Source: Pseudomonadota bacterium
Lineage (GTDB): Bacteria; Pseudomonadota; Gammaproteobacteria; Burkholderiales; Burkholderiaceae_C
Direction of reading: 5' to 3'
Length of the DNA stretch: 64,000 nt
Assembly: GCA_022566735.1 (NCBI GenBank)
Contig: JADFIG010000002.1
Location: 1 to 64,000, forward strand
The position numbers and the translations under genes are program-made. Below the pieces are notes generated by a model. The model was not told where the DNA came from. It was given only the letters and a program-made list of their open reading frames with translations, and searched no databases. Below are positions 55,245-62,319 of this stretch, one piece after another (position 1 is the first letter of the stretch; each line of letters opens with the position of its first letter).

Positions 55245-55981
55245 AGCGCTTGCGCCTGCCTGCCATGCCGGCGTTGCCGGGTCAGCCTGCGGCGTTCAAG
55301 CCGCTGATGCAGCAGATCCGTCCGCGCTGGCGCCAGGTGCGCCGCCAGTTCGATGCCCGCCTGCTCAATGAGCGCCGCCTGCTCATCATCGCGGCGCTGG
55401 CGCTGGTCTGGTTCGTCAGCGACAGCCTGCTCATCACGCCGGCGCTGTCGCAGATCAAGGCCGCGAACAACCGCGAGCGCACGGCCTCGACCGCGACGCA
55501 GACCATGCAAAGCGAGCTCAACCGCAAGCGCTCCGAACTGGCCAACCAGATGCTGGCCGCGCAGCGCGAGCAGGAGGCCTTGCGCCAGCGCCTGGAGCAA
55601 GGCAAGGAAGACCTGGCCCGCCAGCAGTCCATGCTGGCGCCCGCGCGCGAGATGCGTGCCCTGCTGGAAGGCCTGCTGGCGCAGAACGGGCAGTTGCGCG
55701 TCAAGGGCATGCGCACGCTGGTGCCCAAGGAAGTCAATTTCGCGCCAGCGGCCGGACGCGAGGGCGGGCAGCCTCCGCAGCTCTACAACCATGGGCTGGA
55801 GATCAGCGTCAGCGGCAGCTACATCGAGCTGCTGCAATGGCTGCGCAGCGTGGAGACCATGCCGCGCCGCCTGCTGTGGGACAGCCTGACCCTGAACGCC
55901 GACGAGCACGCCCGCCTGACCCTCACGCTGGTGGTGCACACCTTCAGCCCTGACCGAGACGCCCTGGAGATCGCCCCATGA
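55241..55981 (+). CDS. mshJ: MSHA-type pilus biogenesis protein MshJ
   Basis: This 246-residue protein has one membrane helix (RLLIIAALALVWFVSDSLLI, near residue 46), a long charged coiled coil (about residues 75-135) and a compact periplasmic end with ISVSGSYIELLQWLRSVE. The layout is PilO-like. It should bind MshI in the inner-membrane platform. It is coupled at both ends by four-base overlaps, with mshI before and mshK after. Confidence 0.82.
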   Translation: MKRLRLPAMPALPGQPAAFKPLMQQIRPRWRQVRRQFDARLLNERRLLIIAALALVWFVSDSLLITPALSQIKAANNRERTASTATQTMQSELNRKRSELANQMLAAQREQEALRQRLEQGKEDLARQQSMLAPAREMRALLEGLLAQNGQLRVKGMRTLVPKEVNFAPAAGREGGQPPQLYNHGLEISVSGSYIELLQWLRSVETMPRRLLWDSLTLNADEHARLTLTLVVHTFSPDRDALEIAP

Positions 55982-56475
55982 AGACGCCCTTTGCCATCCC
56001 GGGTGCCTGGGCGGCACTGTTCTGCGTCGTCGGCGCTGGCCTGGCCGCATCGGCCCTGGCGGCGGGCGACCTCAAGGGCGTGAGCGACCCGACACGGCCA
56101 CCGCCTGGCCTGTTCCGGCCTGCATCGGGGGCGCCGGTGGGCGCGCCGGCCATGGGCGGGACGGCTCCGGCATCGGCGTCGGCCGCGCTGGCGGCCGCAT
56201 CCGCTGCGTCGGCGGCATCGGGCCCCGCACCGCGCGCCCTGCGCCTGCAGGCCATCCGCCACAACGGGGCGTCCGGCGGTGGGGTGGCGATGATCGACGG
56301 GGAGCTCGTCGAGCTGGGCGGGCGGCTGGCCGGAGGCTGGACGCTGAGCGCCATGAACAGCGACGAGGTCTGGATCACCGGGCCGGCAGGACAACGCCGC
56401 CTGACCCTGCTGGGCGGGGACACGCAAACGGACAAGCCGCGTGCGGCATCGGGGCGTCGGGCCCGCAAGGAATGA
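55978..56475 (+). CDS. mshK: MSHA-type pilus biogenesis protein MshK (PilP-like)
   Basis: This 165-residue exported protein has a signal peptide (ALFCVVGAGLAASALAAGD, near residue 14), DPTRPPPG and a low-complexity Ala/Ser region. A small C-terminal beta domain follows (LRLQAIRHNG, then DGELVELGGRL and GWTLSAMNSDEVWI), similar to PilP/GspC secretin-binding domains. It probably links the inner-membrane platform to the MshL secretin. It overlaps mshL by four bases. Confidence 0.8.
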   Translation: MKTPFAIPGAWAALFCVVGAGLAASALAAGDLKGVSDPTRPPPGLFRPASGAPVGAPAMGGTAPASASAALAAASAASAASGPAPRALRLQAIRHNGASGGGVAMIDGELVELGGRLAGGWTLSAMNSDEVWITGPAGQRRLTLLGGDTQTDKPRAASGRRARKE

Positions 56476-58181
56476 ACATGAACGGACACAAGCTTCTGTG
56501 GGCCCTGGCCCTTCCCCTGTGCGCTCAACTGTTGCCTGGCCTGCCTGTGGCGCACGCGGCCGACGGGCGCATGAGCCTGACGCTGGCGTCCCTGCCACCG
56601 CTGCGTGAGGAGGCCCCCGTGGCGGCGGCCGCATCTGCCGCCCCGGCGGGGCCTGTCGCCCGTCCGACCGAGCTGCGCGCCGAGGGCCGCTTCGATTTCG
56701 CGGTCAACAACGCGCCGGCGTCCCAGGTCTTCCTGCAGCTGGGCACGGGCACGGCCTACAACATGCTGGTGCCGCCCGACGTCACCGGCACCATCACCCT
56801 CAGCCTCAAGCAGACCACCGTGGTCGAGGCGCTGGAGGCCCTGCGCGAGCTCTACGGCTATGACTTCCGCGTCACGGGCAACCGCGTGTTCGTCTACCCG
56901 AACACCGTGCAGACGCGCATGTTCAAGATCAACTACCTGCCGGGCCGCCGCGTGGGCACCTCCGACCTGCGCGTGAGCTCCAGCGCCATCGCCCAGGCCG
57001 GCAGCACGACGGGCGGGGCCGCAGCGACGGGCGTCATGGGCAGCACCAGCGGCACCACCACCACGACCACCGGCGGCACCACGCGCGGCGTCGACACCGC
57101 CGCGGTGCGCACGACCTCGGACACCGACTTCTGGCGCGAGGTCAAGGAGTCGCTGGGCTCGCTGATCGGCCAGGACAAGGGCCGCAGCGTCACGCTCAAC
57201 CCGGGCGCGGGCGTCATCGTCGTGCGTGCCACGCCGGCCGAGCTGCGCCAGGTCGCCGACTACCTGCGCGCGGTGCAGCTGACCATCGAGCGCCAGGTCA
57301 TGCTGGAGGCCAAGATCGTCGAGATCAAGCTCTCGCAGTCTTCGCAGATGGGCGTGAACTGGTCGCTGTTCCGCGGCCTGAAGACGGGCAACAAGGCCGG
57401 CATCGTCAACAGCGCGCCGGGCGTCACGCTGAGCAACAGCGGCAGCCTGATCAATGCCGATGCCGCCATCAACCCCGGCAGCAGCGTCATCACCGAGTCC
57501 CTGGGCAAGGGCTTTTACGGCCTGGCCTTCCAGTCGGCCAACTTCGCCGCGCTGCTGTCCTTCCTGGAAACCCAGGGCGATGTGCAGGTGCTCTCCAGCC
57601 CGCGCATCGCCACGCTGAACAACCAGAAGGCCGTGCTGAAGGTGGGCAGCGACGAGCTCTTCGTCACCAACGTCACGACCACGCAGACCAGCTCGGGCAG
57701 CAGCACGACCAGCTCGCCCTCGCTGACGCTGCAGCCCTTCTTCAGCGGCATCGCGCTGGACGTGACGCCACAGATCGACGACGCCGGCACGGTGATGCTG
57801 CACGTGCACCCCACCGTCAGCTCCGTGGCCGAGAAGGAAAAAGCCATCGACCTGGGCACCCTGGGCAGCTACAAACTGCCGCTGGCCACCAGCTCGATCA
57901 ACGAGACCGACAGCATCGTGCGGGTGCGCGATGGCCAGATCGTCGCCATCGGCGGGCTGATGCAGCAGGACTCGATCACCGACCGCAACGGCGTGCCGGG
58001 CCTGGCCGATGTGCCGGGCATCGGCGGCCTGTTCCGCTACAAGTCGAGCAGCAGCAACAAGCACGAGCTGGTCATCCTGATCAAGCCGACCGTGATCTCC
58101 GAAGACGGCCAGAACTGGCCCGAGGTCGAGATCGCCACGCCCAAGCTGAGCCAGGCCAAGCCGGGCGCTCAGGCTCAGTGA
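56472..58181 (+). CDS. mshL: MSHA-type pilus secretin MshL
   Basis: This 569-residue outer-membrane secretin forms the channel through which the pilus leaves the cell. It has a signal peptide (ending near AHAAD) and an N-terminal STN/N0-like domain with FDFAVNNAPASQVFLQLG. A Gly/Thr-rich linker near residues 180-210 precedes a C-terminal secretin core with VQVLSSPRIATLNNQKAVLKVG and VRVRDGQIVAIGGLMQ. No pilotin gene is next to it. mshE follows after 24 bases. Confidence 0.92.
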   Translation: MNMNGHKLLWALALPLCAQLLPGLPVAHAADGRMSLTLASLPPLREEAPVAAAASAAPAGPVARPTELRAEGRFDFAVNNAPASQVFLQLGTGTAYNMLVPPDVTGTITLSLKQTTVVEALEALRELYGYDFRVTGNRVFVYPNTVQTRMFKINYLPGRRVGTSDLRVSSSAIAQAGSTTGGAAATGVMGSTSGTTTTTTGGTTRGVDTAAVRTTSDTDFWREVKESLGSLIGQDKGRSVTLNPGAGVIVVRATPAELRQVADYLRAVQLTIERQVMLEAKIVEIKLSQSSQMGVNWSLFRGLKTGNKAGIVNSAPGVTLSNSGSLINADAAINPGSSVITESLGKGFYGLAFQSANFAALLSFLETQGDVQVLSSPRIATLNNQKAVLKVGSDELFVTNVTTTQTSSGSSTTSSPSLTLQPFFSGIALDVTPQIDDAGTVMLHVHPTVSSVAEKEKAIDLGTLGSYKLPLATSSINETDSIVRVRDGQIVAIGGLMQQDSITDRNGVPGLADVPGIGGLFRYKSSSSNKHELVILIKPTVISEDGQNWPEVEIATPKLSQAKPGAQAQ

Positions 58182-58205
58182 TTCGCCCAGAGATCCGCCG
58201 CACCC

Positions 58206-59915
58206 ATGACACGTCCGCAACGATTCCGACTCGGCGACCTGCTGGTCCAGGACAACCTGATCACGACCGAGCAGCTGGAGCAGGCCCTGGCCGCCCAGCG
58301 CAGCGGCGGGCTCAAGCTCGGCCAGGTGCTGGTGGACCACGGCTGGATCACCGAGGCGCAGATCGCCAAGGCGGTGGCGCGCCAGTTGCGTGCGCCCTTC
58401 GTGGACCTGACCCACTTCCCGCTGCGCCCGGAGCTGGCCCAGCTGCTGCCCGAGCCCCATGCGCGGCGCCTGCGCGCGCTGGTGCTCGATGACCCGAACG
58501 CGGGCCTGCTGGTCGGCATGTCCGACCCCACCGACATCTACGCCTTCGACGAGATCGGCCGTCTGCTCAAGCGCAGCATCGACCTGGCCGTCGTCACCGA
58601 CACCCACCTGCAGACGGCGCTGGACCGCGTCTACAACAGCAAGCAGGAAATCGAAGGCCTGGCGCGCGAGCTGACCTCGGAGCTGGCCAGCCTGGAGACC
58701 GACCTCGGCGACCTGCTGGGCATGGACACCACCAGCAACGAGGACGCGCCCGTGGTGCGCCTGCTGTACTCGGTGTTCGAGCAGGCGCTGCGCCTGCGCG
58801 CCTCCGACATCCACATCGAGCCGCAGGAAAAGAACCTGCGCATCCGCTTCCGCATCGACGGTGTGCTGCACGTCACCACCGAGGCCGATGCGAAGATCGC
58901 CTCGGCCGTGGCCCTGCGCCTCAAGCTCATGTCCGGGCTGGACATCTCGGAAAAGCGCCTGCCGCAGGACGGCCGCTTCGCCGTGCGCCTGAAGGACGGC
59001 ACCATCGACGTGCGGATCTCGACGCTGCCCTCGCAGCATGGCGAGTCGGTCGTGATGCGCCTGCTCAGCCAGAGCGCCGGCATGCTGGACCTGGAGCGCA
59101 TGAAGATCCCCGCGCCCATGCTGCAGGCGATCTACCGCGCCATCGAAAAGCCCAGCGGCCTGATCCTGGTGACCGGCCCGACCGGCTCCGGCAAGACCAC
59201 GACGCTGTACGGCGCGCTCAACGCGCTCAACAGCACCGAGCGCAAGATCATCACCGTCGAAGACCCGGTGGAATACCGCCTGCCCGGCCTCAACCAGGTG
59301 CAGGTGCTCGACAAGATCGACCTGAGCTTCGAGCGCGTGCTGCGCTCGGCCCTGCGCCAGGACCCGGACGTCATCCTCGTGGGCGAAATGCGCGACCGCA
59401 TGACCGCCGAGATCGGCATGCGCGCGGCCATGACCGGCCACCTGGTGCTGTCCACCCTGCACACCAACGACGCCATCTCCACGCCGGCCCGCCTGATCGA
59501 CATGGGCGTGCCCGCCTGGATGGTGGCCATGTCCCTGCAGCTGGTGATGGCGCAGCGCCTGGTGCGCACGCTGTGCCCGGCCTGCGCGGCCCCGCACACG
59601 GCCACGGACCTGGAGGTCGCCTTCCTGCACCGCCTGGCCGGCCCCTCGGTGGACCTGACCCTGCTGCGCACCGGCCGCGGTTGCTCTGAGTGCAACCAGA
59701 CCGGCTTCAAGGGCCGCACCGGCGTGTACGAGTTCATCGAGATGACGCTGCCGCTGATCGACGCGCTCACCCACCCGCAGCCCGGCCACTTCAACCAGGT
59801 GGCGCGCCAGCAGATGGCCGGCCACACCCTGCGCCGCGATGCCGTGCGCCTGGTGCTGGAAGGCCGCACGACGGTGGACGAGGCGATGCGCGTGAGCGCG
59901 CAGATCGACGAATGA
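58206..59915 (+). CDS. mshE: MSHA pilus extension ATPase MshE
   Basis: This 569-residue hexameric ATPase of the GspE/PulE family drives pilus assembly. Two N-terminal MshEN-type motifs are present, RLGDLL...LEQALAAQ (residues 8-31) and KLGQVL...IAKAVARQ (37-60), the pattern known to bind c-di-GMP in MshE. The Walker A is GPTGSGKT (324-331). It also has the Asp box, the Walker B DPDVILVGEMRD and two CxxC pairs (CPAC and CSEC) of the zinc-binding domain. mshG follows after 18 bases. Confidence 0.93.
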   Translation: MTRPQRFRLGDLLVQDNLITTEQLEQALAAQRSGGLKLGQVLVDHGWITEAQIAKAVARQLRAPFVDLTHFPLRPELAQLLPEPHARRLRALVLDDPNAGLLVGMSDPTDIYAFDEIGRLLKRSIDLAVVTDTHLQTALDRVYNSKQEIEGLARELTSELASLETDLGDLLGMDTTSNEDAPVVRLLYSVFEQALRLRASDIHIEPQEKNLRIRFRIDGVLHVTTEADAKIASAVALRLKLMSGLDISEKRLPQDGRFAVRLKDGTIDVRISTLPSQHGESVVMRLLSQSAGMLDLERMKIPAPMLQAIYRAIEKPSGLILVTGPTGSGKTTTLYGALNALNSTERKIITVEDPVEYRLPGLNQVQVLDKIDLSFERVLRSALRQDPDVILVGEMRDRMTAEIGMRAAMTGHLVLSTLHTNDAISTPARLIDMGVPAWMVAMSLQLVMAQRLVRTLCPACAAPHTATDLEVAFLHRLAGPSVDLTLLRTGRGCSECNQTGFKGRTGVYEFIEMTLPLIDALTHPQPGHFNQVARQQMAGHTLRRDAVRLVLEGRTTVDEAMRVSAQIDE

Positions 59916-59933
59916 GCCACGGGTGAGCCAAGC

Positions 59934-61163
59934 ATGAGCCGTTTCCACTTCACCGCGCGCGGGCCGCATGGGCCGGTCCAGGGCACGCAGGAGGCCGCGA
60001 CCGCCGCTGCCGTCGCCGACGAGCTGCGCGCCAAGGGGTGGGTGCCGCTGACCATCAAGCCCGATGTGGCGGCGCAGCAGGCCGCGGCCATGCAGGTGCA
60101 GACGCCCGCCTGGCTGGCGCCCAAGGTGCTGCCCCACGACGTGATGCTGTTCAGCAAGCAGCTCTACACCCTGACCAAGGCCGGTGTGCCGCTGCTGCGC
60201 GCGCTCACGGGCTTGCAGGAAACCACGGTCAACCCCAGCTTCAAGACGGTGATCGGCGAGCTGCGCCGCAACCTGGAAGCCGGCGTGGACCTGTCGGCCG
60301 CCATGGCCCTGCACCCCAAGGTGTTCGACAACTTCTACGTGTCCATGGTGCGCGTGGGCGAGGCCTCGGGCCAGCTCGAAGAGGTGTTCAAGCGCCTGGC
60401 CGAGCACCTGGTGTTCGAGACCGGCATGCGCCAGCAGGTCAAGTCGGCCATGCGCTACCCCAGCTTCGTGGTCATGGCCATGGCCGGCGCCATCGGTGTC
60501 ATCAACGTCATGGTGATCCCCTCGTTCGCGGGCGTGTTCAAAAGCATGGGCGCCGACCTGCCGCTGGCCACCAAGGTGCTGGTGGGCACCTCGAATTTCA
60601 CGCTGGAGCACGGCTGGCTGCTGTCCATCCTGACCGTGGCCGCCTTCTTCCTGTGGCGCTTCTGGAAGCGCAGCCCGGACGGGCGCCCCATCTGGGACCG
60701 CTGGGTGCTGCGCTTCCCGCTGGTCGGCCCCATCGTCACCAAGGCGGCGCTGGCGCGTTTTGCGCGGGCGTTCTCGCTGTCGCTGCGCAGCGGCGTGCCG
60801 ATGGAGCGCGCGCTCTCCGGGGTCGCGCAGACCGCGGACAATGCGCACCTGGCCCAGGCCATCGAATCCATGAAAGACCGTGTCATGCGCGGCGAGGCCC
60901 TGGCCTCGGCGGCGGCGGGCACCGGGGTGTTCACGCCGATGGCGCTGCAGATGATCGCCATCGGGGAGGAGACCGGCATGCTCGACGAACTCCTGGACGA
61001 AGTCGGCGAGATGTATGGCAACGACGTCCAGTATTCCCTGCAGACCCTGTCGCAACAGATCGAACCCATCCTGATCATCTTCATGGGCGGTCTCGTCCTG
61101 GTCCTGGCCCTCGGCGTGTTCCTGCCGATGTGGAATCTGGGGCAGGTCACCCTCAAGCATTGA
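59934..61163 (+). CDS. mshG: MSHA pilus inner-membrane platform protein MshG (PilC/GspF family)
   Basis: This 409-residue polytopic protein has two GspF repeats, each with the pattern FSKQLYTLTKAGVPLLRAL near residue 74 and FARAFSLSLRSGVPMERAL near residue 278. Three membrane segments include ILIIFMGGLVLVLALGVFLP at the C-terminus. It anchors the ATPase and the growing pilus in the inner membrane. Two pilin genes follow. A short TGCCG/CGGCA hairpin lies in the 62-base gap. Confidence 0.93.
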   Translation: MSRFHFTARGPHGPVQGTQEAATAAAVADELRAKGWVPLTIKPDVAAQQAAAMQVQTPAWLAPKVLPHDVMLFSKQLYTLTKAGVPLLRALTGLQETTVNPSFKTVIGELRRNLEAGVDLSAAMALHPKVFDNFYVSMVRVGEASGQLEEVFKRLAEHLVFETGMRQQVKSAMRYPSFVVMAMAGAIGVINVMVIPSFAGVFKSMGADLPLATKVLVGTSNFTLEHGWLLSILTVAAFFLWRFWKRSPDGRPIWDRWVLRFPLVGPIVTKAALARFARAFSLSLRSGVPMERALSGVAQTADNAHLAQAIESMKDRVMRGEALASAAAGTGVFTPMALQMIAIGEETGMLDELLDEVGEMYGNDVQYSLQTLSQQIEPILIIFMGGLVLVLALGVFLPMWNLGQVTLKH

Positions 61164-61225
61164 TTTTTCCTGCCGAAAATCCGGCATCTCATCGGCCCCT
61201 GCCTGCTCAAACGAGGTACTTCTTC

Positions 61226-61660
61226 ATGACTTCTCACCGCAAACAAACCGGCTTCACCATGATCGAGTTGATCGTGGTCATCGTGATCCTGGGCATCCTG
61301 GCTGCCACCGCGCTGCCGAAGTTCATCGACCTGCGCAGCGACGCGGTCAAGTCCTCGGTGGACGGCATCGCCGGCAACCTGGCCAGCGCCATGTCGGTGA
61401 ACTACGCCGGTTGCTCGGCCGTCTCGCACGATGCCACGAACCACGCCACCAAGTGCACCAAGGTGAGCAACTGCACCCACGGCCAGAACCTGCTGCAAGG
61501 CGGCTTCCCCACCGGCACCACGACCTACACCATCACTGCTGCGGCTCTGGGCGATGGCAGCGCCGGCGCGAACAGCGTGACGGGCACCTGCACGCTGACC
61601 GGCACCAACGGCAGCACCACCCAGACGGCCACCTTCCAGGGCATCTCGGCCGGCAACTGA
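61226..61660 (+). CDS. mshA: MSHA-type major/minor prepilin, copy 1
   Basis: This 144-residue type IV prepilin has a nine-residue leader (MTSHRKQTG) before FTMIELIVVIVILGILAATA, with Glu at mature position 5. The domain has cysteines in VNYAGCSAV, HATKC and SNCTHG and ends in a beta-rich Thr/Gly tail. It is presumably processed by the prepilin peptidase and polymerised by MshE. GAGG precedes the start. The next gene encodes a close relative. It may be the major pilin, but expression data would be needed to say so. Confidence 0.88.
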   Translation: MTSHRKQTGFTMIELIVVIVILGILAATALPKFIDLRSDAVKSSVDGIAGNLASAMSVNYAGCSAVSHDATNHATKCTKVSNCTHGQNLLQGGFPTGTTTYTITAAALGDGSAGANSVTGTCTLTGTNGSTTQTATFQGISAGN

Positions 61661-61740
61661 TGCGTGTGGCACGGGGGGTGCGGGGGCCGCATCGCCCGGC
61701 ACACCCGGATCGACCGCCTGACAAGCTGGGAGCCTGGTCC

Positions 61741-62166
61741 ATGCATCGCCTGCAGCGCGGCTTCACCATGGTCGAGTTGGTCGTGGTCATCGTGATCCTG
61801 GGCGTTCTGGCCGCCCTGGCGCTGCCCAGGTTCATCGACCTGCGCGACGACGCGCTCGGGGCCTCGGCCAAGGGCATGGCCGCCCACCTGGCCGGTGCCA
61901 TGACGGTGAACTACGCCGGTTGCTCGGCGGTGAACCACGACGCCACGGGCCATGCAGACAAGTGCCACGCCGTGGCCAACTGCACCCATGGGGCCGGCCT
62001 GCTGCAGGGCAGCCCGACCAACCCCTTCACGCAGGGACGCACCACCTTCACCATCGCGGTGCTGGCGCTCGGCGCCAACGGCACCACCGCGCAGTGCAGC
62101 GTGCAGGCCAGCGATGGCGGCGTGACCCGGACCGCGGTGTTCGACGGCATCGCTGCGGGCAACTGA
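61741..62166 (+). CDS. MSHA-type prepilin, copy 2
   Basis: This 141-residue prepilin has a seven-residue leader (MHRLQRG) before FTMVELVVVIVILGVLAALA, with Glu at mature position 5. It shares VNYAGCSAVNHDATGHADKC and the NCTHGAGLLQG region with copy 1, so the two arose by tandem duplication and then diverged in their C-terminal halves. GGGAG lies eight bases before the start. The two may be major and minor subunits of one filament, comparable to MshA and MshB in Vibrio. Confidence 0.87.
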   Translation: MHRLQRGFTMVELVVVIVILGVLAALALPRFIDLRDDALGASAKGMAAHLAGAMTVNYAGCSAVNHDATGHADKCHAVANCTHGAGLLQGSPTNPFTQGRTTFTIAVLALGANGTTAQCSVQASDGGVTRTAVFDGIAAGN

Positions 62167-62214
62167 CGTCGGATGTTGACCCCTCAGGGCTTGCCCCAGG
62201 GGCCGTGACATCCG
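62165..62214 (+). other. Interrupted hairpin between pilin 2 and the MshQ-like gene
   Basis: CGGATGT (62170-62176) pairs with ACATCCG (62208-62214), and CCCCT (62180-62184) with AGGGG (62198-62202) inside it. It begins in the pilin stop codon. No T-tract follows, so it is more likely an mRNA-stabilising or processing structure than a terminator. Confidence 0.4.
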
Positions 62215-62319
62215 TCATCTGAACCGGCTTTGCGTGTCTGTTTGAGCGCACACGCGCCGGCCCCGGCCGTCACAATTTGCAACATCGGCCCTGTGTCTCC
62301 GGGCCGCAGGAGCACCGTG

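Noticed and set aside
55944-61187. A 1747-codon open frame on the minus strand
   Set aside because: It lies opposite mshK, mshL, mshE and mshG. High third-position GC in those genes keeps the opposing frame open. Its protein is low-complexity, rich in His, Gln, Arg and Ala, with no domain.
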